In this document: positions 10,301-25,520 of the stretch, piece by piece | Numbering within the stretch: position 1 is the first letter of the stretch | How the letters are laid out: the number at the start of each line of letters is the position of its first letter | DNA from: Dromaius novaehollandiae | Lineage: Eukaryota > Chordata > Aves > Casuariiformes > Dromaiidae | NCBI RefSeq assembly: GCF_036370855.1 | Contig: NC_088100.1 | Coordinates: 40,000,254-40,064,253, forward strand | DNA: 64,000 nucleotides | Direction of reading: 5' to 3' | Made by a program: the position numbers and the translations under genes | The notes under the pieces: generated by a model | The model's input: the letters and a program-made list of their open reading frames with translations, nothing else | Told to the model about the DNA's origin: nothing | Database searches by the model: none

Positions 10301-13300
10301 GAATTCAGTCACACCAGGATAGTAACTTCTGCTTGTCTGTAGCCAAGGAGAGTCCCAACATCTGTCCTGCAAAGCCTGGTGAAGCCTACAGACTTGGAAA
10401 GACATGATGACACTACCAAGGAGTTAACTCTTACCTCCTAACATGCTTTTCCTGCCAGAAACTATCTTGCTACCTAAGAAGAAACTATGTTGCGCAGGGG
10501 GACTTTGGATCAATCTGCTGTCCACTGCTTCTGCCGCAGGAGCAATTATAGTCCCAAATATCTATTTTGCTCTCTTGACACTGCCCAAGAAATCATTTAA
10601 TGAAACCCTTATAGATCTGGGTAAATATTATAAGAAAATTTTCCATGGCTGCTTATTTGATCTCCCTTGCTTTGGTGTTTTTCCCATCCCTTGCTGCAAG
10701 TAGACTGATGTATTTGATGCCTTCTGGCACAAATACTCACCACAGCCGGGAATTACAGCTGAACAGGAGCAGAAAGCAAATTCTGAATTCCTAATTACTT
10801 TCTTCACAAGAAAGGAGACTCCTGGAGCTTTTCATAAATGGTTCTGGTCTATGTGATCAAGTGAATGTCATTAAATCATGGAGGCTAGTGCTGCAGTCCT
10901 GAAGAGCTAACAACCTAATCTGAGATAAGACTTGACAAGTCACTGCAACAAGCCACATGGGAGTAAGGATGCCAGGTTGGTTGTGATAAACGCCATAGAG
11001 TTTCAGAGAAAGTTTTTAAAGCCATAAATCATCCTAAGTTTTGTTTAGTTGCTTTCAAATGTAAATAAATGCAGGCACTTTCCCCTGGATATAAACAACT
11101 GGTACTTTTTTCCAGCATGCCAGTCAACATGGGTCTTGAAAAGAATCATGAAGAAACACAGAGGGTAACTTCAGAGATTAATGTTTTTAAAGAAAAGAGA
11201 AGCAGAAGGGAAGAGATCACTACTCCGCCAGAAAAGCAAACATCAAATAAGATACTTGAGCATAACCTCATGTGGGACACAGTAGTAGCACAAAAAGGCA
11301 GCAAATTAAGAAAAAAAAAGAAAAGTAATGAAACATCAGGAATGTATACGTATTTCTCCTAATTCTTTGTGGCGTTTTCATTTTTCACCACAATAAAGCC
11401 ATGCTTTCCCCCCCCCCCATCATTTGTTAGTGTTGTAGTCACTGAAGTTGCAGTGACAAGCTGTCAGCTTCACTCCATCTCAGTGCCAATCAAAGCCTCA
11501 GAGGTTGTGTGTACTGAACACATGCATCACCATGCATGCCCCCAAAGCCTGAGTGAAACACTTAGTCACCAAATAGCAGGTCAGTCTGAGAAAGTGTGCT
11601 GGGAGAAAGTTCAGCCCACTCCAGAACGATGACACCTGAACTCGCTTCTTGTTCAGGATTATTGCATTTCTCTCTGTTCAAATGCAGTCAGAATTGGAAA
11701 CTAGAGTTCCTGAGACATGCCCCCACCTGGGCTGCTAATCTCAGGAGCTGATTAGCACAGGTCTAGATCTCTAAGGTGGGACTAGTCTACACAGATTATC
11801 CAGCCCACGGGTTGTCTTTTTGAACCTATATACTGAAAAAAAAAAATCAAGCCTCAGTCAAATATGGCTGTGGTGAACCTTGAAGGTGGCTTCACTTTCT
11901 GTATGTTCACAAGGGGCTGAAACAGCATGGTCTTCATTTTGTCTGGAGCCTCTGAATGTCACCATAAAGGAGATAAATCATCATATGATAATAATGTGTA
12001 GCCGTGAGTCCTAGCAGAGAAGGATTGAGGCTTCTATCCTTGTTTGTGGTTAGTAAATACAGAAGGCTGTCCCAGGTCTGAGCAAGACATGGTCACAATG
12101 AAAATTAGTCCCTGTAAGGGGTGAGAGTAGGTTTTGATCCAGGGAGGATGCTGGGAGGGTGGCCTGGAATGTAGCTGGAAACAGAGCTCATCATTAGCTA
12201 TTTATTTGCATTCTTCCTCCAGGTAAGGTAATGCCTTTATATTAATATTTATGAAGGGGATAGTCTGCACAGAGATATCTGATAGGTGAAACATGCCAAA
12301 CAAATAACAGGTTACATCAAATTTGGAAGTGAAGTCTCACTTCTTTTGAAGGAAGAGTGGATTAGACAACAACTGAATAGGAGACTGACATTCTGATGAC
12401 AGAGCAGAACTCAGAAAGACAACTCATCTGAATACATGAGTGAGGAGGACCTGGTGAAGCTGCTATAAGGCAAGTTTTTTGTTTTGTTTTGTTTTTTCTC
12501 TATGTACCGACAATCACTTTCCACAAGCATCTCTGCATGTGCTAGATTACTAGATCCCCATGCTGTAAACCAGATGCTATCTATCTCTGTCAAGGATTAC
12601 CAGTACAAAAGGAGCTTTCACTCTGGGACCATTTAGAGCATGGGGAGGTTGAAACCATAACAAAGAGTAAGACCCCCCCACACACACATTCTCTTTACTA
12701 AATGCATCATTTATATTTTCTCCCTCCCTTTCTAAAAATTTCCAGTAGAAAATTATGACTAACACTTGTGGGATTTTTTTTTTTCAAATAAATCCTTGCT
12801 TTGGGTACATCATTAAAGGATGTGTTACTGTCAGGTCTGGTGAAGCTGTAATTATAGTGAGTGCAATAAATAAAAGCAAAATGGCTCTGCTGCATAAATA
12901 ATGGCTCATTATTCCAGTTTTATTGGTGTTTAGTTTGCTAAGCCAATAATTCCTCCTGCATACCCAAAGCAACTGTATACTTCTAATCCGAACAATTCAT
13001 GCTAGATTAAGTGGAAGGAGAAAAAGAAGAGCTTTCACAGCAGAGAGGACACTTAATCACCCTGGTAACCGCCTTGGATGAACTTGTACCACCACGTGTC
13101 CAGATGTGGCAGCGTCCCACTTTGCCATGGCGTTTCCCACGGCAGTATCAGCACAGCAGTGCACCGCCCTGACAGGGTGCTCCCAGCTCTGGGTAACCCC
13201 CAGCTCTGGGCAGGGGCCAGCCTGCAGGATAATGCTCCAGGCCTGGCTACACTGCTTGTGCTGTGAGTATTGGCAGGAGAGCAGCTAGAGCTCCAGCCTC

Positions 13301-16300
13301 AGCTGTGCCACCACCCAGGCTTTTCCCTCCCAGCCCACCTGGGACACTGTTCGTGTTTCCATTTGCTGAGCCTTTCCATTCAAGCCCTTTCTTGTTTCTA
13401 ATCTGTACCCTTGAGTGAGACTGTTAAAACATCAATGTTAATTTGAAATCCACCAGCCTCCTCAAGACACCTCATTTTAACCTGCCTGCTCAGGATGCAT
13501 CTTGCTGAGGGCATTAGCTCCCACTTTTGAACCTTTCATGTGTTCTCACAAACCAAGTCAACATACAGCAATAAAACCAATAGTAGAGCCAATAACCCGC
13601 ATGGAGGAGAGAGAGAGGTGAGTCTCTCTTATGCCCCCTACTAACTTGGCCTGCTTTCCAGGGTAGGTATGATTTAGCCCTGTAAGGTGGGTAGGAACTC
13701 TGTACTAAATTTTGGTCTCACTGTCCTCATGGCATGACAGCAGACTCTGTAAGTCACCCTGCCTTTCATCACTGGAATAATAATAATAAATGAAGTACAA
13801 AACCCAGGCTCACTGAAAAGTTTCAGCATTTGAGCAAGGAAGAATCATGAAATGTTGATCCTCAATCAGAGATATATTTAGCTGATCAAAATTAGTGGTA
13901 ATACCGATTCTGACATCCAAATTCATGCTGCGTACTTCTTCCCCTTCGTAAACACACCCACGGAGGGCTATGGGACTGCTCACACAAGTAGGGGGACAAA
14001 ATTGGCTTCCAGATGATTATTCGTAAGTGAATATCTGCCTGACAGGGACATATCATTCTGCTGATCACAAATGCAAAACATTGAGCTGTAACAGATACAT
14101 CTTCAGGCTAGACATATAATCAAATTTCCATGGCTTAACAAGTTATCACATGTCAGCTGAGTCACAGGAACAGTCTGTGCCTGTGCTCCTTCCCTGGGGT
14201 AAATGAAATATTTTGCCTGTGCCATGAGCCAAAAGCGCACATGGGCAGTTTCTGAGCCTCAGCTGAGGCACAGTAACTTGTGAGGCTGCAGTCCCTCTGC
14301 CAAGGCTGAACCACCCCCTCTCTGGGATTCTGCAATGCCAGAATCTCCTTTGATGACTGTGTCACTGACATCTTCCTAGAGACAGTGGCATTCCTTCAAC
14401 ACACTGTCCTCTACCAGAGACCCTGGCTGGTCTGGGTCTGTCGCCAGGTGCTCTGAAACCAAGTCATCAATAGGATGTCCAAGATCGGCCCAGGATATGG
14501 GTAAATACTATGAAATTTTCTACCAGCATCAGGAGCTTCTGCTATTTTCTTCAGATAATCAAGTTAAATTGTGTTAAGTAGTGCTGTAGAAATAACATTT
14601 AGCACAGAAATAACAGAAATAACATTTAGTCCTTGCATATTGATGACCTTGGAAGAGCTAGTATTCGTAAGCCAAACCTGAGCCCGGTGCAACCTGCCTC
14701 GGGCTCAGTTTACTGCTGTAGGCATTCCCATGGAAAATTCTTCATGAAGCTTTTTCTACCAGCTCAAGTGAGTGTGTGGGCATTATGAGACTCAGTATCT
14801 CAGCACAGAGCTGCTCCTCACACCTTCCCTGCACAGTATCCTCATCTCTGTATCTCCAGCCATCCCAGACTCCTACCAAACACCTCTCTGCAAGCACTCC
14901 TCCTTACTGCCCCAGTTCTCCTTCATGACTTGTCAGGTTGGCTCAGTTCAACGTACCTGGCAAACTCTGCTGCCCTGTGCACCTGTGTCATCAGGTGCAG
15001 AACCAGCTCTCTCTCACTTCCAGGCATTGCCACTGTGAGTTGCACAAAGCCCTTTCCTGCTCCCTTTCATGGGGTAATTTGGGTCCTACCTGCTGACTTG
15101 CATCTTGGAGAAGTTGCATAGAAACCACCACACTTCACCACTGTTCCTCTTTCTTTCCTCCCGCCACGTCTAGATTTGCTTTATTTTCATCTTGTGTGTC
15201 TAATTGCAGATTCACCTTCTGGAGCTGACTTTAACTCAGTGCAACACTTTTTCTCTCATGATTGGGTTTAATACATCATGTTCATTTGCTTGCCGAACGG
15301 TTAGATTTGCTGCAATTGCTTAAATCCGCTCTATATGACCCCCATTTGAAGCTTTAATGCAAAACTGCTGAAATGCTTTTCTGAACCCTATGTGCTTTCT
15401 TTCATGTGTGCTCCCACACTTAGAGGTTCCCTGCATAAGCAATCATTTTGTATATCCCTATTTTGTAGGGAAGTTGAAACATGAAATCACAGCAAACTTA
15501 TCTGTTACTGGAAACACTTAGTTTAGATTGTGTCATCACACATCTTGGTGAGTTATACACTAAAGGCTGTAAATTATGGTGAAGAGAAGACATAATCCCT
15601 GTCTTTCTATTATAGTCTAGAAACTCCCTTTTTAGCAGTCTGGGATATGTCTAGCAGGTCATGATCACACTGCAAGTAGTACTACATAAAAAGAGAATAA
15701 ACATCAGGATACAATCATTTCCATACTCTTGGGAATGAATATAGTCTTGGGCAGTTGTTGTGTTTCTCTGTGGATTATAGTTTTATTCATCTACAGCATT
15801 GCTTCAGCTTTGTTTCTGAAAATCTTGCCAATCTGACATATATTTATTCTAGACGGTATTTTGAGTACCCCTTTCTCAAGCATTTTTTTAATGGAAATAT
15901 GTATAGGAGAGGAATGGGACTTCTGTTATCATTAAAGATTAAAAAATCAGGGCTTATTTAACCGCTATTACATAGTTCCATTATCATTTTCTAAATAGCG
16001 CATTACCAGTAATTGGTTTAAACTTTATAGCCATGTCTATATCATATCCATTATCTAAGCAGATTCAAAGAACGCTGAGAGTGTCCAAAGACAAACAGAG
16101 TTAATTAAACATGAGCAGTCTCATGAGCCAGGTTTACAAGAATGTATCCACTGGAAAACCCCTTTTGACTTTGCTGCTTAATCTTGAACTGAGCCACCTT
16201 TCCAGGACCTAGATGTTTCAGTACACCAGAGCAAGAAGCACACTTCATGGCAGTTTGCATGACTGAGTACTTGATAAAAAACAAATAAAAAAGTGAACAA

Positions 16301-19300
16301 GGTCTCAGGCCTACCATGTAATGAGTTAATATTTCTTACTATAAAATTATTTAATGAGTGATTACAATTCTCCTCAAATATATTTAAGTTCAGATTAGTG
16401 TCTTGTTTGGGGGAAGGCTGAGATAAGCTCTGGGACTGGCAATCAACCGATAAAACCAATGCAGGCTGGCAGTGACCATGAGGGACAAATAAATCATTAC
16501 TCCTGTTTTCAGGGACAAGCATCAGATGATATCTGAATTCCCTTATGCAGATGTCATTACATGCAAATATAAGTCATGGATATCTCTGGAGCTTTCTCAG
16601 TGCAGCAGACCTAGCAGCCATGGGCTCTCTTCTCAGGATGTAATTGTAATTGTAATGGATTTTAAACTAATTTTATAAAAAGAGATTTTAACCCTTTATG
16701 GGTAATAGTTCTCCCTTTTTAACTGAAGATTCTTCGGAGGAGCTCACTGCTTTCACCCCCGGCATAACAGACACAGGCCTCTGGAGCTGGAGTTTCAACT
16801 CTCCAGCAGCAGGCTTTCAACACTCTCCTTTGCTACAGCAGTATCAGAATATGGCAGCAGTCAAGAGCTCCTAATGTAGATGCAGTGCTTTATTCCAAAT
16901 GGTAAAAAATCACCATTAACTCCACTACTACCACAAACTTGCCAAGTGACTTTAGTAGAGGTCCGTGCACACCATGGGCTTCTGCCACCACAGCTCTTGC
17001 AATCAGGGATCACATTTCTTTAAAATCTCAGATAACGTACCGGCTGTGTGACAGGGATCAGGAAAGGGTCCCCTGGTGCTGTTCCTTTCCTCCACTGAGC
17101 CTGACAGGCCTGAACATCACAGCCACTGAATAAAGGGGGTCCATTCACTGTTTGGTTTGCACAGCTCATTCAGCGCAGCAGTCCTAAGTCTGTAACTGTC
17201 TCACAGGCACACATCACCCCTAAACTCATGATCTTGTCAATGAAGAGGGACTGATTCGTGCCCTTCTAAGAGAGATGTTGTCTCCACCAGCAAAAGTCAA
17301 TTGAAAGGATCAGCTTAAACAAAACATCTAACTCTGTACTACCAAAGGTAGGTAAGAGCAACTCACACCCATCATGACTTGCTCTTTCTGGTAATATTGC
17401 TAGTTATTAGGAGAGGCATACATAAAAGGGAAAATTTTGCCTGTGATATTGACCTAGTAGCTGAGCAAGGAGGAGGAAGACCTACACAGCTCCCAATCAT
17501 TACCATCCTCTGCCACATCCACACCTCATCACCATGACTGCACTCTTCCTACGGGAATATTTGTAATGCCAGGAGGCAGCACAGAGATGAAGAAGAAGAG
17601 CAAGTGCTGATGGGAGGGGGGGCTGGCCACCAGATGCCTAACCACCCCGTTGCTGTGGAGATACATTCAGCAATATAGCAAGGAGAAGCTACTCGAATTC
17701 AACAACGATGAGAAAACTAGACACTGGCCTTCCTGTGACCCTCAGGGACAAGAGGGAACTTCACAAGATCATTTGTGAAAAGAAGGCTCCAGGTTCTAAA
17801 ACTTCTGCTTTATTAAATAATCCCAGAGTCATTTATAATAAGGAAGAGATTTAAAAAGCACATTAAAAATGCCTTTTCTCCTGATGAAGTCTCCTGAAAG
17901 CTACCTTGATATAATTCATCACTGAGTACTCCTAGCACTGTATATTTCTGTCTGAAATATGCCTTTCCTTCACTTCATTTTTAGCTGTGATGATATGTAA
18001 CCTGCGTATTTTTAGAATAAAGATTCTGCACTACTTATTAGTAGAGTTGTACTGATATCGAGGCTTTTTTTCCTACTCATTTTTCCGTGGTTCCAGGAAT
18101 ACACACTCCTTCTCTGAGAACATGGTTTTACTCCTCCCATTTGTTACTCTGACTGCACAAGCTGATCATGCTTTCTACAGGCTAGGAGCAGCTACCTGAA
18201 CTCAGCCATTTGTGAAACTCTGTATTAGAGATACTCCTGGCCTCAGTTAAACTTTCTAGAGAAAAGTGTATCGGCATACTCCTGGCACCAAGGAAGTTTT
18301 GTCCAAAGGACCAGCAAGCCGGCCATGAGCTCTTCTTCCCTCAGATGTAAGTGGAGAACCACTAATTAGGTTTTGTCAAATCATTTGACCTTATGTTTCC
18401 TCTCTCCATGTTTTTTGTTTCAAAGAGTAGTTCTGAAAAATTAAGGAATGGAAAGGGAGGGGGAGAGAAAGATAAAATAAAAGAATAAAATCATGCTTAA
18501 TTCTTCAAAAGGACATATCAGCAAGCTTAGAAAGGGGTTCAGTTCAGGTCACTTGCAACAACTGGAGAAAAAAGAATTGAATCAGTGTATAGTGGAAGAA
18601 AAGATAAAATTGCTGTCTTGAAAACAGTATACCTTTCCACTGCTTTGAAGGATATTTTACATAAATTCATATTTTTAGTAATGCTTTGCACATAATCAGA
18701 TCTGTCTAATCTTGTCAAACATTTGCCCTCTGGTAAACGTGCATTTCCAAAGGGTGCATCTGACAGCTGGCTAGTTTTCAGAAACATGCAGCAGAAATAT
18801 CCAGTAAGAATTCCACCGGGAGGTTTCTTCCAGCCACAGCTTCATTTAAGCATTTTTTGTTCCTCAAGCAATTTTAGCTTCCAAGCATAGGACATTTTTT
18901 TCTCCCTTCTATTAGGAATAGTAATCATTTGTACTCTTGTAGTTCTCCGATGCCCTAACCAAGTTCATGTGCTGCTGTGCTAGGTCCTATAAAGCCCCAG
19001 GAGAAAGCAACATAAAGGATGATATGAATTCTGTGAAGTTCTTTCTCCCACCGCGGATCAGCTTCACAGTCATGGCTCATGAAACTAGCCCTTGAAACCC
19101 TGGTAGACTTGGCCTCTGCAATGTCTTCTTCTTTCATGTGCACTTGTGACAGGTCCTGCAGACATATAATACTGTGAATTCTCCTGTGGAAACTGCCATA
19201 TAAGCCTTCCCTCCAGTGCAATGGAGGGGAACAGCACTGACGGCAGAAACACTCAGAGTAAACACTCAGGTAAGAAACTGAGACTCGGGCAACAGCAAAT

Positions 19301-22300
19301 GTGCAGTAAGATTCGCTTGCTATGACTACGCTGTATAGCCATCTTCGATAAATCTGTTTGCAACAAACCCAAAGCTAATAATAATACCCTCCCGCCACGA
19401 AGATTTCTTTTCCTCATGGATAAAGTTGAATCTTCCTCACCAGCTCCAATGTGTTTTAATCCACGTTAAAAGAGCCAGATGTTTAAAGGTGGGTAGGTAG
19501 GTAGGTAACAGTGTGCCTGCGTGCTGCAGTTGGTTGAAAATTGCCCAACCAAGCATTTTCAAAGAGGTTTATTGCAAAAATTGGTTAACTTTCAAAATTG
19601 CCTCCAGATACATCCATCTTTAGATATCCATAGCCCTTAATAAATCTGTATTAGTCCTCATGAGGTTACTTGACTGAGGACATTTCTAGACGTATGTGAT
19701 CCAGAGAGATTCAAGGCATATGCAGTATAGCCTAGGTAAGATGGAGGCAGAGAGAGACAGTTTGGAAAACGGCCTGTTTCCCTCCCTTGTGTCTTTGTCC
19801 TACCCACAGAAGAACTGGGATCAGCTAAACGCGACCTGTCAGGCTGGCAGTGTGGCCTTCAGGTGTCCCATGTGAAACTGCCAGCTCCAGCCTCATTTGT
19901 CCTGTGATCTTGCGGTTGCTTCTCCTCTTGCCGCAGCCCTTTCTCAAAGGACTGCACAGCAAGATGGAGCAGTCCGCTGTCCTCAAAGCATGGGCAACTG
20001 ATTGCTTTGAGGAAAGCGAAAGGAAATAAGGAAACAGAAGAGACAAAAGGAAGCAATGGAAACAAAATCACCCTTTTAACCCACTGTCCTTCAGGATTTG
20101 GGAAGTCCAGAGCAAGGTACATGCTGTGCATATACCATATACATACATGTACACATACATACACAGACAGAAAGTGCATCCTCAGGAAATGTACTGGTAC
20201 AACCTAAAATTAAAACCAAAGCTCCAGTTCACTGTTGCCATCATCCTGCATCTTGAGAGTGCACAAAGCTGTCTTGAGATGGAAAACAGACTGCTTTCCA
20301 CAAAAGCCATGAAGGCTTTTCCGAGCCAGCAGGACAAACTGGAGCCATGCACAGCCTGCCACAACAAGCCAAGCAGGACCCAACAGCCAAAGAGCCTCTC
20401 TGTGTCCTGAGCAGAGATTTACACATGGGCTGTGTACCCAGGGTACCTACTGTCCATAGTAAAATTGCCTTCCAGAATTAGACCCGGTGGAGCTTTCCAA
20501 ATCTCGGCCTGCTCTGTGTACTTCCCAACGGCCCTGAGGAATACAGAACCAGCTGTTGTCTACATCTTGTTTCTCCAAGCCAGTACTTATATTTACATGT
20601 CTCAGCCTTGCACCTCATGGGTAGTATTGGTATGGAGCACATCAAGTCCATGCCCCTGCTGAGAGGCTCCTTCCAGAAGCAGTTCTCAGGCTGAGCACTG
20701 TAACATGATCTGCGGGAACTGAGATCGAATCCAAAAATTCGGTTCCTTAAAGGATAACATCTCACAATTCATGCTTCCATGAATGCTTCCTCCCAAAAGC
20801 ACATCTGCCTTTTTTATAATGAGGTCACTGTCTTTCTGCAATGTGTCCAAAAAACCCTCATTTGCCACAGCTTGTTTAGAGGAGCTGGTAGAACTGGAGA
20901 GCAGGAGTAGTGACAGAAGGAGAACAGAGGTTTCATTTGGAAAGTTGCAGGGAGATTTCACAGAAAATTCAAGGTTTTCTTTGAAATTCTCAAGCCTCCT
21001 TTTTTTCTTGAGAGACTTTCATGAAAGCCAATGCTTTAACCCAATACTCTATTCTTTAACCCAATACTCTACTCAGTTAAGAGCTAGGCCAGCTCTGCCC
21101 TCCTTGAGACCCCTTCCTCACAGAGAAAAGAGCAGTGGCATTTACATCAAAGCATGTCCTTTATTGAAATCACCTGCCACACCAGGAAAAAATAGTTTTT
21201 TTTTCTAGTGGTTTGTGGGTTTTTTTTTCCTGAATAACTAATGTGAAATTATTTTTCTACGAGGCATTTACCTTTAAGTTTACAAAAATTATCTTATTTT
21301 TAATAAGCTGTAATTCCTGTCACAAGGATCTTCCGTTTACCCTCCAGGAAGTTTCTTGCTGAGGTTTGGAAAGCTCTGCAGCAAAAGTGAGTGACATGAG
21401 AAGATGGAAGCATCTTACACAGCTGGAGGTGTTGGGGGCTAACACAACTGGAAATGTTATATACCTTTCACTCTTTGCAGCGTGTGCAGCTGTTAATGTA
21501 CACCATGGAGAGTACAAAGGAAAGAAAGCACTCTGCAAGCAGTTTGAAGCCAGCCTGCAGTTCACTGGGACTATTCACCTCTTATAATGGGGTAGCAAAT
21601 TACAGTTAAAGAAATTCAGATAGTTTCACGAGAAATTAGAGAAAGGAAAAAGGGCTACAATTTATCAGACAGGTTATTCACGAGAAATCATCCAGTTACC
21701 TCCGAAAATGGGAATAAAGTCCAGAGGAAAAGCATTACATTAAATGTATAATAGATACAACTAGGAATGATCAAAGCTACTTAAAATTACACAGAGCCAT
21801 TCTTCTGATGTTACATCCCTTCTGCTGTTTTATCTCCAGGAGATCAGAAATGTTACACAAAGATATACCAGTGAACATCAGCTTTCTGAGAGTGGAAGAA
21901 CTTGCAAATGTGCTATAACAATGTGGGAATGAATGACGTCTGGTGACTCACTGCAGTGAGAAACCTTACCTACCTCTTGCAAAAAGTGCCCCAAACTGCA
22001 CCTGGCACTCAATATTGATATGATACTATTAAGAAGACTAATTACTTAAAGACTAATTGTTTGCATTTACAAGCAGGTTTATAAGAGTCTGTTTCTATGC
22101 CTTAGGACTTGGATTGACCTGTCTCAGCTTTCCTTACCTGTGGCTCAAGGATTCCCTCCTGGGACAGGGACATGATCACAGTGACTTCTCTCTGCCACGT
22201 CCTGTATGCTCACCCTACACAGATTTTTAATGAGTCATGTTCTTTCTCACAATCCTTGCCCTACTGTTCCTCAGAAGCATATCTGAGTTTTGATTAAAGG

Positions 22301-25080
22301 CTGTAAAAACCCTAACTGAAAAACAGAAATGGTAGAATTTGGCTCTTTTTTTTAATTCCTTCTTTACTCCAGGAGGGAATGGCCTGTTTTGATTTTTACA
22401 CAGAATCCATCTTTATATAATAAATTAATTTACCCTTGGGCAAAAAAACCCTCATAGTAATCTGTGTTTAATAAATTAGTGCCACTGACCAATTGTACCT
22501 ATTTTATCATATTATTTTAATTCGTATATCAGCAGGCAGGTAAGAGCAGGTCTATACATTAATCTTATGGAACAGCAAAGATGATTCTGTACGTTTTCTG
22601 ACCTTGTATTTCTCTAATATAACCTCAAGATCAGTCATTTTTCATTTCACACCAAAAATATCTTCACCATGTCAGGGGACTTCTGGGGAGATGGAGTCCC
22701 ACCTGCCACTCTCCAGCCTCGAGTTGCAAGTTTGTCTCTGGCTCTGCAAATTACAGATGTAGCATAAGGGATCTAGAGCAAGTGATGTGCTTAGAGGGTA
22801 CAGGCTGTCGGTGCCATGGCAGGAGGGCAGCCAGAGCAGTGCTAGTTGTAGAGCCACAATACGGCACATTGTCAGAGATCCACTGCCCTAGCCGCAACTG
22901 CATCAACCAGATAGGTGAGAGGTGGGGTCTGTCCTCACTGGCAGAGCAGCAGGTTGCAGTAGATCAAGTAGATAGCACTCCTTGGTGAGGAACACAGGAG
23001 TAACCATCTACCGCATGCTTAAAAATGCATTAAAACTCATTGAAAATGCTTGTTCCAATACCAAGAAAGGAAGGCAGACTCATGGGGTTCAGCCACTTCT
23101 TTGCAGGTTTACGAAGTGTGACATTTTCCACAATGTTGAGAACCCCAATAATCTGCCATGATGAACAGAAATAGGGACAGTTTCGTCCCTGTGTGTGCAA
23201 CACCGAGGCTGGCAACAGACAGGACCAGCAAGGAGGACTACAGATAGTGAGTGGTAGGACAGGTTGAGAAGGCCTCAGATGTTTGGTGGTTCTGAGTGTC
23301 TTCTACTAAAGAGTCCAGCAGTACGTGTACAGAATTGGTGTTCCTCTTCCTGAAGCAGCAGAGGCAGCAGAGCTAGATTTTACATGTTCTGTTGGTGACA
23401 TTGAAATGGACTCTTCTCCTCCTCCCCAGAGACATTGGTTATCACTGGCTTTGCCATGCAACTCATTTCTGACCTCTCCTGCAGCCTGCCTTCCCCAATC
23501 CATCATTTGCTATCAGCCCTGACCACCTTGGACAAGCCAGCTGCCACCTGCACAAGGAGCTTGAAAGCTCTGTTGCTGCTTTGCAGACCTGGTTCTACTT
23601 CTCCAGGCTCATCCGCAGTTTCCCTCCCGCAAGCCTCCTCTGAAGGTGACATGAAACTGCCAGTTCCTAATGGTTAGGCAGTGGGCTCACAGAGAATAGA
23701 AGCATCATGAAACTAGACCTCGTTGGCTTATAGCCTTAAGAGAAAGCTCTCAGACCTGCATATTATCTATACTCCATAGCCACTGTTGTGCTCAATTCCC
23801 TTCCCACATTTTTCTATATCAGCTTTTTGTCTAGTGTGAATGCTCCTGAGGAAAGGGACTGGCCTGGACCATGCAGCTGGAGGAAGCTCAGCCCAAAACA
23901 TCCTCCCCACCTGGGGAGAGTGTATTTGTAAGGTGAAAAATAAATAATATAGACAGTAGCAGTTGTCTTTGAATAACATGAGAAAAATGCCTGTGTTTGA
24001 TGCCTGCAGGCCACAGGCTTGGGGCACAGCAGAAAAAATGGGACAGATAAAAGAGATGCATGCTTATAAAAATTGGTGATGCTTCCCTTTAGATCAGCTT
24101 TTTGATTTTGCAGTCAGCTATAAAAGAGAAAGCAGCCTCACTAGGAGATGTCATAGCTGTGATATTCTAATGAGCTTGAAATGACTGAAGAGTGTCAATG
24201 GATGAAATCTATTGTGGGAAGATTTCTAACCCTCTGCACAGCAGGGAAACACTTTCTGAAATCCCAGCACATTCATCAGTGACAGCTCAGACTATAATTT
24301 CATGCATTATAAAGAAATATTCACTACTCTAATAAAACATCTTCACTTTTACAAATCCAGAATATTGATGAAATAAAAACAGTTCTAAACAAAATCTGAG
24401 CATTGAGTGTTGTGAAGTGCAATACACTTTAGAAACTTGAACTTCTGAAGTTTTTTTCTTTAGTTTTTTTAATGTAACATAGGACATTAGGAGTAATGAA
24501 GTGTTCAGAAATACATCAAACAGCTTTCTCTGATTTAAAAGACACATGGTCAGGCTTTATATGTCAAGAACAAACTGTGTCAAATCAATTAAATTATCTC
24601 CTACAACTTAGTAACAGGCCTCGTGAATGGGGATGAAGGAGGAGATGTCACAATTTGATTTTATTAAAGGTTATTAGCACTGTTTCAGTTATGTTCTCAT
24701 AAAGAAGCTAAGGAAAAACAGCTAGAGGAGACTATGAAGGGATGAATGCAAAAGTGGGTGTACATCCTAACCCAGAGAGCTTGCTATCCAACACTTACTG
24801 TCAAGGTGAAGAGGTGGGAGTTTATTTTCTCGGATCCAATACTGTTCACTGTTTTCATTAGGCACAGAGATGACAGAATACATGGACAAAAATCCAAAGG
24901 ACACAATGCACCATGGGAAACAACTGATTTTTGCTGGTAGTTCTGCAAAAAATGTGTTGGTGGGGAGCAGACGGTAGGCAGGAGATGGATGATCAATCAC
25001 AACTGACTTGCTGTTGCAAAAAAAGGCAATCAATCATACCGAATGTACGAACTAACCTTCAGCCAGTGAAACATGTGAGA
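4306..25080. other. Gene-poor AT-rich intergenic DNA
   Basis: About 20.8 kb with no chain of frame-compatible exons on either strand. Open frames are under about 145 codons, start mostly at non-ATG codons, and have no recognisable domain. Minor features: an octamer ATGCAAAT at 7062-7069, an 11-C run at 11408-11418, a (TTTTG) simple tract near 12475-12497, a CATA-rich tract at 20131-20166 and a 20-bp tandem pair at 21034-21073. Conserved regulatory elements could be present but cannot be recognised without alignment. Confidence 0.6.
21034..21073. repeat. Tandem duplication of a 20-bp unit
   Basis: Two adjacent copies of ctttaacccaatactctatt, the second ending act. They differ at one base, so the duplication is recent or conserved. 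No function inferred. Confidence 0.85.
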
Positions 25081-25084
25081 TAAT

Positions 25085-25520
25085 CCTTTAGCTCTGCTCA
25101 GCACTGGTAAGGCCCCAGCTGAATTTCCATGTCCAGTTTGTGCTTCAGGAAAGGCACGGACCACTTGGAGAAAGCACAGAAGATGCCAGTGTAAATGGTA
25201 AGAGGTTCAGAAGATAGGCCTATAAAGAAAGATTTAGGACAAAGAATTGAAGAATGAGGAGGAAGTGTGGTACTAAACACAGCTCAAATTACGTGAAAAG
25301 GAAGGGCAGGATCTATCCTCTGTGCTCCAAGCAGCAAGAAATAACAGACCTAAATTGCAGGCTAGACATTAAGAAAAACTTTCTAATGATAAGACCAAAG
25401 GAAGGATGGAGTAGTCTACATCTAGGCGAGCTTTTCCAGGGACCTGCATAGGTACAGCTGAACCTGTCTCAAGACAGAAGGGATTGAGGGGACACTGAAG
25501 GATCCCCAAGCCTTCTAAGT
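25085..25520 (+). mobile_element. Diverged CR1 LINE 3' fragment
   Basis: Seen: near 25092 gctctgctcagcactggtaa, then ggccccagctg and gtccagtttgtgcttc, then ggaccacttggagaaagc, and near 25355-25390 aggctagacattaagaaaaa with ctttctaatgataag. Known: these are diverged forms of the typical CR1 end ('agcactggtgaggcc', 'tgtccagttctgggct', 'gacattaggaaaaactttct'), in the expected order on the plus strand. The copy is old, with indels and no intact open frame, and the terminal octamer repeat is not clear. CR1 is the dominant LINE of birds and other sauropsids and helps place the host. Confidence 0.72.

Noticed and set aside
18955..19260. Possible old interspersed repeat around gtgctgctgtgctaggtcct
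   Set aside because: Only a short resemblance to LINE-type tails; not enough to name or delimit.
20686..20961. Minus-strand frame with a signal-peptide-like LLLSLLLL segment
   Set aside because: It starts at GTG, not ATG, has no downstream splice donor in frame, and its Leu/Ser run overlaps pyrimidine-rich DNA; no family recognised.
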